Assembly (NCBI GenBank): GCA_019400425.1
Contig: JAFREE010000119.1
Span: 1 to 64,000, forward strand
DNA length: 64,000 nucleotides
Source of the DNA: Hymenochaete sp. R1
Lineage: Eukaryota > Basidiomycota > Agaricomycetes > Hymenochaetales > Hymenochaetaceae
Direction of reading: 5' to 3'
Position 1 is the stretch's first letter; each line of letters starts with the position of its first letter. Positions 34,791 through 46,691 of this stretch are shown here, piece after piece. The notes below the pieces were generated by a model. That model did no database searches, had not been told where the DNA came from, and saw nothing but the letters and a program-made list of their open reading frames with translations. The translations under genes and the position numbers were made by a program.

Positions 34791-35787
34791 TTCTGAACTT
34801 GTGAGCGGTTGTAGTCGAGTGGGTTTTGTTATTATTCGCTTTGGGATTTGTGATTTTGGGGCTGTCGTGTCAATTAACCTGGCAGCCATCCATTCTTTAT
34901 TTCTCGCATATTTAGGCCTCGTGAGTCAACAATGTCGTCGTGATTGGGGTCATTTGCGCGGTTGCGATCTTTCCACCATTCTGCGTCATTCTTATCTTTG
35001 GCTGGTCCGCTCTTACTTCTGCTTCTACTCTTTCATCACATTTATTTCATCCATCGATCACTTCACCTATCCACCCATCCACTCATTCATTTATCAACCC
35101 GCAACAGCTCAGCTTGCGTTATAATGTTAACATCCCCAACCAACATTCACAGCAGCATCTACATCTTGGTTTTTCTTCTTTCTCTAAGAAAGACAAATTA
35201 GAAAGGCACGCACGTATTGCCCAAATCCATCTCCCGCCTCCCTTCTCTGAACTCCCGGCTCCCGCTCCCATTTCTCATCGTGCCCTTTACCTTCGTCAAT
35301 ATTGGGTTCAGTCGTGTGTATCGTCTGCTGTGCAGTCGTGCACGCTGCTTTCTTGCTAGTGCAATGTCACGTAGAGGTTCGGTATTGATTGTAGTTTGGG
35401 TTTAGTGGGTAGCATTTCTTCTATCTTCCCTCTTGCCTTACTCTTTTTTCTGTCGTTCGAGGCGAAGGGTAGTAGTTTGGTTTGTAGACAGTGACAAAAA
35501 AAAACATAACTCTTAAAGATAAATCTACCTGAGCTTCTAAATGAGTATGAACCTTTTCTTTTCTGAAATGAGAAAAGGAAACGGTCGGACGACCATGATC
35601 TCCATTCTTTGTTCAGACGTTTATTACTACTGTTGCACGGAGAAAACCAAAATCAACAAAACTATCATCAGTAAATGTATAAGGTCATATACGTATTTCT
35701 CGACGCAATAAGAGAGTAGAGATGTAGCAAATTTTATTCCTTTCGTTCTCGATTCTCGTTACCCATTCATTGACGAATATTTATATT
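34791..35787. other. gap between convergent genes
   Basis: About 1 kb, CT-rich at first and AT-rich later, holding the 3' ends of two convergent genes. Three overlapping short plus-strand frames at 34780-35405 are low in complexity and are not accepted. Confidence 0.45.
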
Positions 35788-37608
35788 TCAGTAAGTGAGC
35801 CCGAGGTCCTGTCGGCGCGACTTGCTCGACGGGTTGAAGTACGGCCTCTCGCCCTACGCATCATCGTTTCGAGTCGTCAGCATCAATATTAGTCGTTCAC
35901 GACCCCGAAAGAGAGAGCTCGAAAAGATAAATTAGACGTACAAGAGAGACGACCCTGTCGCCAATGCGTCTCTGGGCGCCGTAGTCGAAAGTCGCGGAAT
36001 GGTAGTTGGATCGGTTGTCCCAGATGGCGACTGAGTTCTATAAATTGCAAGAAGTGAGTTTGGGTCATTCGTCAGTCGATCAGTCCGTCACTTCTTTCGT
36101 TCGTTCTTTTTGTATGTGTGTGTGGTTGTGGAGTGAGAGTGAGGTGGATATTGAATGAATTAACGAACCTTCTGCCATTTGAAGCGGACTTGGAGGTCGT
36201 GGTTATATGCGACGATGTCGAATAGATGCCTGGATGAGCACACGCATAGTCAGCATCCAACCTTGATAGAAAGACGCCGAAGGACAGAAGGAGCTCAACT
36301 CACTTGAGGATCAAATCAGATTCATCCTTCGTTACGCCAATGATGCGCTTTGTGAAGTTACGGTTGACGAAGATCGACTTCCAGCCAGTGACGGGGTTTG
36401 TACTGTGAAACGAGGTACCGGAGAAGGGATAAAGAATAGATGTAAAAAACGGTTTGAATGTCCAGTTGTTGCGTCGGAGACGTACCGGATAACGGGGTGT
36501 ATAGCCTCGAGTTGTGAACCGGTGTTTCCTGGAGAGCCGCGCTCACCTGAACCAAAGCCGAATCATTTAAGCAATATCTTGTCAGAGCATTGAAAACAAC
36601 TACTAGGTAATCGTGAGTAGACTCACCCTCGCGAAGCCTGATGTGTTCTCCGTCTGCAATCTGCTGGAAGAAGCGCGCTTCATGGACAGCTTCGAGCGTC
36701 TCGAGGTACTTCGCAAAGGACGGAGAGAGGCGGTCATACGCTTCATAACCTCTGTAATAGAGATGCTTGAGTCTGCGGTAAAGAAAAAGAATGGTAAAAG
36801 TGATTGGCACGTACGATGCCCAGAGGGTATCACCTCCAGTCAGGCTTCCGTTGATGGTGGGTAAAGTGTGGACCTTCAGGATCGCATAGTCCGATGGAAC
36901 AGCTATGGTAGCCTAAACACCCAATCGCTGCGAATCGTATCAAAATGGAGACACTCACGCTCGAAAGTGATGTCAGCGTGCCAGTCCCGTCTATAACCTC
37001 GTCATGAGCACGGCGTCGGACGTATCATCCGATGTATATGAGCTACATACGATGCAAACTTCGACTTATCAGCGAACAACTCGTCATATGTCATATTTCT
37101 GTTTGAACTGATAACGCTGATTTCGTCTCCAAGTTCGGACGTCTCCGCAGTTGTTGGGTGAACATGGAGCTTGGAAGATTCAGGTTTACCGGTCAGCTCG
37201 CCGAGCTTCGTTCCCAGCGCCTTCTGTTGGTCGATATTGATATCTTGATCACGGAAAAACACAACGCCCCTCTGGGACACTATGGAAGCATACGAAAACC
37301 AAAACAAGGACACACGTTAGCCGAGAAGCTCGATCGTGCATCTGTAAACGTATTAGCGTACCGAGAATAGCGAGGTCCCTGATCAACTCGTCTGCATTTG
37401 GAGCTTTGAGTAGCTCAGATAGCTGGATGCCCTGTTCGAACTCGGTACCAATGATCGGCGTCAAGTCCGTCTTTTTAAGCGCCTCGAGGGATTTACCAAG
37501 CTTTAGGGGGCTGGGGGACCCTGTCAGCTTTAGGGTCGCGATCCTCTCGGCTACTTTTTGCGTCTCAGGAAGCGTGAGCTGCGTACGAGAAAGGGTTGTC
37601 TGGGACAT
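35788..37608 (-). CDS. TauD/TfdA-type Fe(II)/2-oxoglutarate dioxygenase
   Basis: Ten exons with consistent phases: 37362-37608, 37051-37279, 36959-36990, 36815-36902, 36627-36751, 36486-36546, 36304-36402, 36169-36229, 35942-36037 and 35788-35853; 367 aa. The iron site is complete: WHADITFE (His and Asp of HxD) and DNRSNYHSATFDYG (distal His), followed by RRIGDRV for 2-oxoglutarate. Other family marks are VVFFRDQD, GDTLWASGYEAYDRLSP and NPVTGWKSIFVNRNF. Fungal relatives such as Jlp1 use sulphonates, release sulphite and aminoacetaldehyde from taurine, and are used under sulphur limitation; other members act on other small acids, so the substrate here is open. No targeting signal is evident, so a cytosolic enzyme is expected. 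Confidence 0.93.
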
Positions 37609-38241
37609 TGTGAGTTCACGTAGATTCAATTTGGGTGAGTTGTAGTGGGAGGTGGTCGAAGTCGGTGATTTCGCACTCACCAGCATTGGTCGAAAACCTG
37701 GTTGATATACATTATCTAGGTCTGTGAGTCACCGGACTCAGAAATCTAGCACGGTACGAAAAGATGGTGCAAGAAGTAGCAATCGGAGACTAGTCATGAG
37801 GTCATATTTGGGAGAATACCTGAAGAGACTGGAAAGAGATTTTCAATTTGAATGTGAATGAATGGATGATTCGAGCACGACATCACCAGGCGCTCTCACG
37901 CCAGCGGCCTGCCAGTATCGGCACCGTTATCAAAAGCACCAAGTCGATAGACAACCAGTCCTATATGAGCTTGCTGTGTGGGCTCTTGTGCAAGCGATCA
38001 TTCCTTGTGCGGAGCAAACGAATTCGAAGGCGTCATGTAAAGCCAAGTCGTCCAAGTGTGGGTAAAGTTAAGTAATACTTGGTATTACGTAAGAATACAT
38101 CTGACATAAGTTTAGGTGGCGCTTTGTGGTTGTTTGTTCCAGCCACTCTGGACAGATCTGGGAGTCATGGAAGATCAACGGGTAACAGTACAAAACGGAA
38201 AGGAACTGCCACTGATGAGCACTAGCAGCGCCGACAGATGC
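37609..38241. other. upstream region of the dioxygenase gene
   Basis: About 630 bp containing the dioxygenase promoter. Two overlapping short plus-strand frames at 37848-38075 show nothing recognisable. Confidence 0.4.
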
Positions 38242-38550
38242 TTAAAAACCTCGTACGTCGTGGAGAAAACGTATCGTAAGCGCTGAATCGGCATCTCCCC
38301 AGTATTTCCGGAGTGAGGCACATGAGCTCAAATCACGGTCCGAAGTGAATAGCTTTCCCTTGCTTCCATCGCTGACCCACACGTACTGTATGTACACCTT
38401 ATCGAACTTTATCTCAGACTTCACCGGCCGCAGATCGAACGGCCGTGTCAGCTTGGTATCGCTGGTATCGACGTTGTGAAAGATATAAGCAACTTTAGCG
38501 TCGGGCTCAATTAGTGTGCTGCACTGTATCTGAGTTCTGCTCTGGGCCAT
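38242..38550 (-). CDS. hypothetical protein, 5' end uncertain
   Basis: A 102-codon frame from ATG 38550. The frame stays open upstream to an AG at about 38602 (reading PLHGNVTIEG before the Met), so an upstream exon joined there is likely. The sequence has alternating hydrophobic strands (KVAYIFHNVD, EIKFDKVYIQYVWVSDG) and two Cys, suggesting a small beta-sheet protein. I do not recognise a family and cannot tell whether it is secreted. Confidence 0.4.
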   Translation of the reverse strand: MAQSRTQIQCSTLIEPDAKVAYIFHNVDTSDTKLTRPFDLRPVKSEIKFDKVYIQYVWVSDGSKGKLFTSDRDLSSCASLRKYWGDADSALTIRFLHDVRGF

Positions 38551-39101
38551 GCCTTCAATTGTGACGTTGCCATGAAGAGGTTTCCCGTTGTCTATCCGTG
38601 CTTAACAGCAGCCGTTACCACGCTTTGATCTCGTCCGATAGGCTAGCAGAAATCCTCTGAGCATCGTGGTTTTCCGGGTGGCGTTCCGAGGATGCATATA
38701 TCTGCAAATGCGTGTATTGTGCGCCTCTATTTTGAGTGACCAGTATCGGGAAAACAAGAAAATCCATGCATACACGTAAGAGACTTTGCGCATAGGTACG
38801 CAAGCACAGGATCCTCTAGTCGACGCAACATAAGGTATAAGGTGATCATCGAATTCCCGTCCATCCCTGAGAAGCAGACAAGACAAAAAAACAATTTCCA
38901 AGAGTATCACTCCGATTCGAATGACGCACGACTTCTTTGCTGAAAGGAGGACGCGCCGGACCGTGTTGCGGCTTCACAAATACAATGCATCAAGACAGGA
39001 ATGAGGAATGCGCGTGCATGTTAGAAGCTCCCAGTCCGTCTCATCTATCCAATTTTGTCAAGCATCGGACCAACCGAAACTGATTTCCTGCTTTAGTCAC
39101 C
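38551..39101. other. unassigned gap
   Basis: May contain the missing first exon of the preceding hypothetical gene and the 3' end of the second Ies1 gene. Minus-strand frames at 38602-38910 have no ATG start and were not accepted as a gene on their own. Confidence 0.35.
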
Positions 39102-41334
39102 TCATCCCCAACCGTTTTTGGATACGCCGAGATCCCTTCTCTCACTTGCGGCTCCCTGTTGGACTCTTGGATAAGAATACGGATTCCACCTCTCCATCTT
39201 CCGAGCGAGAACGCGCCGCTCCCGGGGATTCCTCTCGCCTGGCGGAGTAGGCTGTCTGCGGCGGAGACGGTTTAGTACGTGAAGGCGATGCCCTGTGATT
39301 CGACCATGTGTGCAACCCAAAATTGCCGTCGGAAGAAGAGAGTGCGGGTGAAAGTTAGGACTTTTAGAGTTAAATAGAGGGGGCAGAGTCGGACGGAAGA
39401 TGAAGCAGATTTGGAAAATGGGAAACACGTGGAATCGGTGCGGCGAAGTTTTTTTCTAAGATAGCGCAAGGCCACGGGAGTACGCACCGTAGTCGCTTTC
39501 CACGCCGTCTTCGTCTCCATCGGATTCTGTGCACGGGTCTGTCGTAAGGAACATGCGAAACGTGTCTGCCGGACCAATCAGCTCGACTGCGTATCGTTCA
39601 AGAGAGAAACTTGGTTTTTGCGTACGTTCAAACATGTGTAATCGGGCTCGTGGGGGAATTTGAATCAGGTGGGGGATTGTAGAGGTAACAGAGGGTGAGG
39701 CTTGGACATCAGGCGGAGGTAGAGGAAGAGGTGGAGGTAGTGCCGATTCAGTCTCTATCTAGAGGTCAGTCGACGTATTCTTTCGCATGGAGGGCGCACG
39801 GACTTGTTGTGGCCTGCAGGATCTCACGACTGGATTCAGGGGCCGAATGGGACTGTGGGGGTCCCTTATAGATTCTGAAAGGCTCGCCACTAACGCCTGT
39901 CTCGTACCTCTGCTGGGATGACCTCGTCTGTTTCGGTCCAAGTTCAAGACGCATTTGCTGCGTAGTCGACCTGGTTGTCGGTCGGGGACCTAATACGAGC
40001 ACTTCCTCCGGCGACCGTCAGTCTGATTCGCCCAACACCAGTCAATCCAGAGACTAACCATTCGGGTTCTCTCTATTTGCCCTCTCCGTTTCATTGACTA
40101 CAGTTAGCCGATGCAAAAAAGAGTTTCTCTGCTCGCACATCCTCCGTCCCGAATCACGCTCTTCAGGGGGATCTACATTTTCCCCGCGCCTGAGCATTTG
40201 TTCTGGAGTTATTCTCCTTAACGAAGGGATTTTGCCAGGATTCAGCCTCGAATATTCGTCGGCAAAGGGGTTAGTTGTTTCTCCTTGTTTCGATATGGCA
40301 GACGTTGGGTCCTCGAAATAATGGTAAACAAGCCAAAGGAAAGCTCGTGCGCGGTCTCGAGAGGGGATATGCTTCTCGAGGAAAAGGTCGATAAATTCCA
40401 ACGAATCCTCGAAGTGATTTTTGGATAGGAGCTGGTCCAAAATCTTCAATTTCGCGAACCTTCGAGGTTATTGATACGTACCATGGTCTGGCTTGACATA
40501 ATATTGATCAGGTTAATGACGCTTGTCGGAGGGCGAAAGCCCTGGTTCTGAGCAAGCTAAATGGCTACAAATGCAGACAGGATAAAAATCACTTACTCGC
40601 CGTGCCAGCACCTCTGCTAGTGATGAGGGGGGTGCTGTTTCCTTCTCTGACGGGAGAATAGATGCTTTCAAACAGCTTTTGATTCGAGGGGCGTCTTGTA
40701 AATTCCCGTCAGTCTTCTGTAGAGAGGGTACTGGATGATACGTCCGCAAAGCTGTCTTCATCTCCGGAAAGACTAGACAGATCGGAGCTCGTTAGCTATC
40801 TTCTTGCATGCTGAAATAGAAATTTTATTTTCATATGCATAAGAAAAGGCGAACGTACATGCCATAGTCGTATTAATCCGCCCTACGTTAACGAGGAGTG
40901 AAATTTTGGCGAGCTCGAGAGCGAACGCAGGAGTCTCTCGCATTTTGTCTCTCTGTACTCTTGAACATTTTTCCGACTGGCTCAGAGCAATTATGTACAG
41001 TTCACAGAATGTTACTTTTCTGTTCGAGCTCTCCGGCTTCTGGTCAGTGAATACCCTCTTCGTATTGGAGAAAACTGCGTCCAAGAAGTCGTACTGGATG
41101 TCTTCTCGAGTAAGCATGTCCCCATCGCTTTTCTTCAGCGGTAGGACTTTCCGGAAGACAGATTGACCATCACTGAGAATTTTTTAAATAGATAATTTCG
41201 AAGGGGGAAAACAAAAAAAAGGTTTAAGAGGAGTTCTTGAAGGATAGATTGAGGAATGAGGCTTACCTACCGCCCTGGCGACTCGTCGATGCTACTTGAT
41301 GAGGGAGCTGAATAGTTGGCATACTGAAGCTCAT
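39102..41334 (-). CDS. INO80 complex subunit Ies1-like, copy 2
   Basis: Eight exons: 41267-41334, 40859-41172, 40597-40772, 40482-40556, 40059-40443, 39804-39989, 39488-39754 and 39102-39292; 553 aa with all phases consistent. The core is close to the Ies1 pattern: LTREDIQYDFLDAVFSN, CELYIIALSQSEKCSRVQRD, LLVNVGRINTTMAFFPEM, RTYHPVPSLQKTDGNLQDAP, PPTSVINLINIM, RDRARAFLWLVYHYFED, then NPFADEYSRLNPGKIPSLRR and ENVDPPEERDSGRRMCEQR. The C-terminus (VLNRLRRRQPTPPGE) matches the end of copy 1. Ies1 is a fungal-specific subunit of the nuclear INO80 nucleosome remodeller. Two introns are very short, 38 and 40 nt, and the last is long, 195 nt; a shorter end at 39456 is possible without it. This copy keeps the motifs better than copy 1 and is probably the ancestral one. 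Confidence 0.88.
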
Positions 41335-42813
41335 GAAGGGAGAGAGACAGAGTTGTGTGTAAGCCACGAGGCAGAGAGAAAGGTGTACTAAGAAGTCTGT
41401 GGTAGTAAGAGACACGCGGCAAACGCCCAAAAATCATCAGCGGTCGCATAATGTATGTCTGCTCGGGGCGCCTAATGAGCACCATAGATATACGGGCGAA
41501 GAGTGACAAATAATCGGAGATGGTCACGGATAAGAATGTCGTTTGCTGTTTTTTCCTTTCAAACTCGAAAGAAGACAACAGAGACGCAACTTTCTCACGG
41601 TCTCCCGCCGCAAACCCGCCGCAAAGAAATTCATTCTTTTCTCCCTTCACACTAGCACTGGCACCTACTCAGATTCTCAAGTGGAAAAGTTCGCTGACTC
41701 TTCGTCACTCAGAAGCGGAAGAATCATTTATCAAAATGGCCTTCATTGTTCATCTGTTTCATGATCTGGACATTCCTCGGAGGATGTTTTTAGACTCTCC
41801 CGGTCCTTGCGCACCAACCCCCGGCGACCTCCATTACTCGTCAACCTTGATTTGCATCTCCAAGGATAATTTTCAACACTTACGGATTGATTCGGAATCC
41901 CGTTCATACTGCAGACTGCATTGATATAGAATAAAGCTGCCAAAGTTCCATGTGCTCCCATTCTTGGTCGGACTGTGGTATCAAGTCATGGGATACGTTT
42001 GAATCCAACGTGCCTCTAAACACACACCAAGCGCGAGGCTACCGGGCGTCTTAGCTCCACGACTTCTTCTCAATAACCAAGACTCCGTCTCTTCCCTTTT
42101 TCATGCTACTTACTCACCGTTGGGGTCTGCCGAAGTCGCGGCTCGGCGTCAATTTCATCTCCGCGCACATTCATTTTCGACCAATGATTGGAAACCGGAA
42201 TCACCATTCGTCGATAAAGTTATCCGAGGAGGAGCGAAGGCCCGAGCCTTGCCAAACATGGACCCCCCTACGAGATTTCGGTCTTCCAATCTATGTGCGA
42301 GCGTAGCGTTTCATCTCGCTTCAAATGAGTTCCTCACGCTTCTGTCCGTGCACCACGGCCGAGCTGTCTGAGCTTGCATGCAGAACCTTTACGGATTGCA
42401 AGGCCATATCATGATATAGGCCTCCGCGACTACGGCTATGAGCGATAAAAGCTTCCGTGATCAGTCTGTTGAACTTCGCTAGCATGCGCGTGTGCGGGTG
42501 CCCAAGCTGCGGACGACCGCCACCAATACTCTTCTCTACTTACTTTGCAACCACTAAATCTTGTGCGTGGAGACACATATAACAGGGATAACGTCCACCG
42601 ACGATCTTTTCTCCATTTTCGCTCTCGTTTGATTGCGTATAGCCTCGGAGGGCGTATCGCACTGCAAGCGTCGGCCTGGGAAGAATAAAAATGCGAACCG
42701 GGGGGGGGGGGGTTGCTAATAATAAACCATTTGATTTAGCAACGAATCGCTTGGTGGAATGTGGCCCTGACATCGATCCCTTGATAATATTAGTTTCTTG
42801 TACCCATGCAAGC
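41335..42813. other. 1.5 kb without a recognisable gene
   Basis: Several short frames on both strands, none with Met start, codon character or similarity that I would trust. Contains a run of 13 G at 42700-42712. May hold the promoter of the Ies1 copy 2 and the 3' end of the dehydrogenase gene. Confidence 0.45.
42700..42712 (+). repeat. homopolymer G13
   Basis: Thirteen G in a row in an otherwise AT-rich context. The matching C13 run at 3377-3389 has the same length. Such runs mutate quickly and are also prone to sequencing error. Confidence 0.9.
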
Positions 42814-43900
42814 CTACATCTCCAAGCTCCATGCAATCCTTTCCTTCTCTGTCGTCTCCCACATCTTCCTGGTCTCTGGGACAAAAATATTGAAGTCTCC
42901 TCGCTGGAGCCCTTTCATAGCGTGCTCCGTGAATTCAGGAAGTGGCATCCAGGATTCCGTCACTTGCTCGGTGGTGCCTCGTTCTATGAGCGTAATAAGA
43001 GCATAGTAGATTGTTTGGAATGAAATACTTACGGTCATGAAGCTCCGATTCCACGAGACTGCCAGTGAAATGATACGATCAGAGCTGTACAGTTTTTTCT
43101 CCGTGATACAAAACACTCACGGTGGGAGTAATTCCATGACGTGAATATTTGTGCCCTTCAAACTCTTGTGCAGGGAGATGCAAAGACTATGGACTGCCGC
43201 TTTAGTCGCGTTGTAGTTTGCCACCTCACTCTTATTAGGGACCATCGCCAATATGGAGCTGATAGGAATGAAAAAAAGACGACTTTCCCTGGGACTGAAA
43301 CATATTGATTTCGGAATGCAATGAGTTCCGAATCAGCATCTAGACCCACGCTTCGTTCAAGAAAATGTGGCAAGAAAAATGTGATAAGAGTAAGAACAGA
43401 GGTGTAGTTTGTTGCCACTTCGAGACTCAAAACTACGCAATAAAGGAAAGTTCCATATTCAGCGCCTTACGCTGGTAAGAAGAGGTCTCATACCTTCGAC
43501 ATCAATTGACTTCGGTTCCTTAAAATTGGTGTCCCGCTGGATCCCGTTTGAGAAGAGAACTGAGTCAAGCTGAAAACGGCCATCAAGCAAGAACGCGTGC
43601 ATAAGCCAATGACACCTGGATCCTCAAGAAGATACGAACTTCTGGATACTTCTCAAGAACTTCCTGCGTGAACTTCTCGAGCTGATCGTTACCAGCGGTC
43701 ACATCAACTAGTACGGATTTGAGCCTTCCGCTCCCATCGTCATTTTCCTCGATTATGCCACCCAGCCTTTCGCTGCGACGGCCGGCCATGATCACCGTCG
43801 GCTTAGTCGGAAGTGTATAAATAGCCAGTGCCAGAGCCTGACCAATGCCCGACGTAGCACCGATAACTAAGATGCATTTGCTATCGTTGATCCCAGGCAT
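42814..43900 (-). CDS. short-chain dehydrogenase, with apparent 1-nt frameshift
   Basis: Six exons: 43640-43900, 43494-43569, 43350-43432, 43121-43294, 43033-43058 and 42814-42983. Family marks in order are LVIGATSGIGQALALAI (NAD(P)-binding TGxxxGIG variant), LDSVLFSNGIQR (NAG-like), IPISSILAMVP with the catalytic Ser, NYNATKAAVHSL with the catalytic YxxxK, and ELLPP. Exon 4 is 174 nt where phase requires 173: a run of seven T on the coding strand (43271-43277) reads in frame only with six, giving GKSSFFIPISS. So there is either a real frameshift, making the gene dead beyond that point, or an error in the run. All other splice joins agree. If intact it would be a soluble NAD(P)-dependent oxidoreductase of unknown substrate, DltE-like. 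Confidence 0.8.
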
Positions 43901-44238
43901 AACTTTGCGCTGTTTCCTGCTTATTGCTTTTACTTCTTGATGACGCAGCGATGATGGTAGAAAACAAGGTCGGGGACATGGAAGAGTCGCACAGCACAAG
44001 TTCTTTCTATGAAGCCAGAGGGTGACATCATCGTGACCGTGGAGAATTTCGAAGCACTTACCCCGCTACATCGTTGAGATCAAAACGCTGGCGAGGAAGA
44101 GGCGACCGATTTACTCGCAACGGTTGCTGACGTTGCTCGCTAAATATAGGAGCTTGGTCACGTGGTTTTGCGTGCTCGATAACGTCACCAAGTCGAAGCG
44201 GCTGAAGCTACAGCTAGATCTCCTGCCTTCACCTGTCA
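43901..44238. other. divergent promoter region
   Basis: About 340 bp between the dehydrogenase and the TPR gene, which point apart. No extra coding sequence was recognised. Confidence 0.45.
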
Positions 44239-45338
44239 ATGACGTCCTTCGAAAAGATATCTATAGAATCGCAGAATCAAGGAAGTACAGAGGGGTCAAA
44301 AAGGGAACTCACGAGTGGCGATGTTGAAGCCGGAGACTCAGGAAGTAGACTACGGGTGAGACTTTCCATTTGGTGACTCTCAGCCCATCCAAACCAACGG
44401 TCGTGTAGAAATGTCTGGAGGATGCAGAAGAGCTGAAGCAAGAAGGAAACGAACACTTCAAGGATCAGAAATGGGATCAAGCTCTCGTAACTTATACGTC
44501 AGCGCTCGGAAGGTTACCGAGACGCAAAGCAAAGGCATCTACTTCCCAAACCTCAGGTACAGAACTCAGTGATCCAGCGTCGGACGATGACAAGGACGAT
44601 AAGAGCGACAAAGGGAAATCAAAGGCCAAAGACGAGAACGCATCTGTAGACATTCCGACGGATCATAAGCCTTCTACATTAGATATTCAGAGTGCAAAGG
44701 CACGATCAGTGCTCAATGCTAACATCGGAGCGTGCCATGTGAAATTAGTAGGTCAAAGTCTACCGTATTAGCGATTGATACCCAAATTCTGAATCACGAC
44801 TCAGAAAGAGTTCAAGGAAGCGGTGAAAGCATGCACAGAAGGTACGGCTTTTTTGATCAACAATCAAAGTGATTATGGTATCCTCATGTATTCGCAGCTC
44901 TCGCTGATGATCCGGAGTACATCAAAGCTCTACAGAGACGAGCGTCAAGCAACGAACAAATTGGGACCTGGTCAGCACTAGCTAGCGCTCAAGATGGTGA
45001 AGATGTACTATCTCACGTTTCGTGCCACAAATCTAACACTTGATTTCTTAGACTACAACGCTCTTCTCAAACTACTTCCTCCCAACTCGCCCCAGATCGG
45101 ATCAACGAAACGCGCTCTTGATAACTTGAAACCCCGAATAGAAGTGGCACAGAAGAAAGAGACGGGCGAGGTTTTTGATAAATTAAAGGGAATCGGTAAT
45201 AGCTTACTTGGTGAGGCATTTCTCCGTGATTGCAATGCTCCCGCTGATAGTATAGAAGGGAACTTTGGATTGTCAACTGATAATTTTAAATTTGAGCCAA
45301 ATGGGCAAGGAGGGTATTCAATGAACTTTGTACGGTAG
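44239..45338 (+). CDS. TTC1-like tetratricopeptide repeat protein
   Basis: Six exons: 44239-44355, 44409-44747, 44805-44841, 44898-44996, 45052-45210 and 45259-45338, introns 48-57 nt, 276 aa. Three TPR units are readable: ELKQEGNEHFKDQKWDQALV, then after an acidic, Lys/Asp/Ser-rich insertion ARSVLNANIGACHVKLKEFK, and ALADDPEYIKALQRRASSNE. The C-terminal segment GNFGLSTDNFKFEPNGQGGY ending in SMNFVR is typical of TTC1, an adaptor thought to bind Hsp90/Hsp70 through its TPR groove. The last intron is a multiple of three and could be read through; removing it gives the family sequence. The start is the first ATG of an open first exon. Cytosolic location is expected. Confidence 0.9.
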
Positions 45339-45499
45339 TTCTTGATCAGTAGTGGTATCGGTCATTAGATAGTCTGTGGTAAAAATATTTCAGAGGATGC
45401 CCTGCCAGTGCTTATCGCTCTGTCGGATTAATGATTCTTGTCTCATCCCAGAAAATCTTTCGAGCCCTCCACGGTAGAAACTATTCGGTCGTGTGTTAG

Positions 45500-46144
45500 T
45501 TAAGGGGCATTAAAATTATTGAGAAGTAGACTGGACACCTTCGCTACCACCCGCGAGTGCACCAAAGCCATTGGAACAGGACCATAATGACGAGAGTCCC
45601 TCGACTGGCTCGCATTATCCCCTACAATCCAGATATGCCCTTCAGGTATCACACAATATTCGTTCGCAAGCCCATTATCATCCGTTGGGTCCACACACAC
45701 TACGTCGCCTGGGAGGCCGAGAATGCGTTTGCAGACTTGACCGCCTGGAAGACGAGGAGAGTTGACAACCACAAGCTCGCCACGTTTGAAGGCTTTCCCT
45801 AGTCTAACGGAGAGGCAGTCTTCTATGATACATTCCGCTTTGGATGAGAAAGTCGGGAGCATGGATGGTCCATAAACCTGTCATATAGAAGCTCAGTCCC
45901 ATTAACAAAGCAAGAAGACGCAGAATAGTTGCTTACAGTCCGAGGTCCCCCCACATAGTACGTGAGCAATTGCCAACTGCAATAAGTCTAATCGGGCTCG
46001 GAGGTCAGATTAGGATATCGTCTCGTAGGCGAAAGCAAACAAGCTAACCTTCAAGCCCACCACTGCTACCTTCCGAAGCAACTTGGTTCGATCTGCTGCT
46101 GCGGTTACATATCTGGGTATCCTGGTCCGGAAGGCACTCCACAT
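45500..46144 (-). CDS. imp1: mitochondrial inner membrane protease subunit Imp1
   Basis: Three exons, 46049-46144, 45937-45987 and 45500-45877, introns 59-61 nt, 174 aa. It is an S26-type signal peptidase: the serine motif VYGPSMLPTF follows the second splice, the lysine motif is GGQVCKRILGLPGDVVC, and IWIVGDNASQSRDSRHYGPV is the third conserved box. The Ser and Lys form the catalytic dyad. Imp1 and Imp2 form a heterodimer on the outer face of the inner membrane and remove sorting signals from proteins such as cytochrome b2. The usual single N-terminal membrane anchor should lie in residues 25-50, partly in exon 2. Imp1 is favoured over Imp2 by length and the RILGLPGD box; I am fairly but not fully sure. 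Confidence 0.88.
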
Positions 46145-46691
46145 CGACTCTGTGCCCTCGCTTCCGAATTCCTTGGTACGAGAAGTTTGGGATGAGATTG
46201 AATCGTGACGACGCGAGCTCTGCTGCCGAACACGGAACAGACCATTGGTGGCCTGGGTTCGTTCGCTTACATAATCACACAGAGAGCCTTCGACCCGACC
46301 CGACAACGACTCGAGTTTATGCTTCCCAATCCCGATTCAATTTCGTTCCATCATCGCCAAGTTTCAGATTCTTTTTCTACTACGGAACAGACTCGGACAT
46401 ATCATGCAATTGATATAGCATGAGATCAGTACGACATTTCAACAACGACTAGCCGTAACAGCCCAGCAGGAGGTGCGCTCCTCCTTCATGAGTGGTGAAG
46501 GCCCGGAAAGGACCTGCAAACCGAGTCTTGCTCGGATTTCATGCCCGTATATATCCATACAGTGAGTAATGTAATGTTTGTCATTATGTCAGGGCAATAA
46601 ACAAGAACATATTCTAACTCTTATTTGCCCATGAGCGATTCGTCTACCACTACATGCAAAACCTCCTTGCTACTAACGTATTCTCGCGCCA
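46145..46691. other. gap between imp1 and the tandem helical genes
   Basis: Includes the imp1 promoter and the 3' end of the next minus-strand gene. Two overlapping plus-strand frames near 46192-46423 were not accepted. Confidence 0.45.

Noticed and set aside
34305..34889. 194-codon minus-strand frame
   Set aside because: Shadow of the disordered protein gene on the plus strand.
41743..41961. 72-codon minus-strand frame starting MGAHGTLAAL
   Set aside because: No supporting pattern; typical chance frame in a 1.5-kb non-coding stretch.
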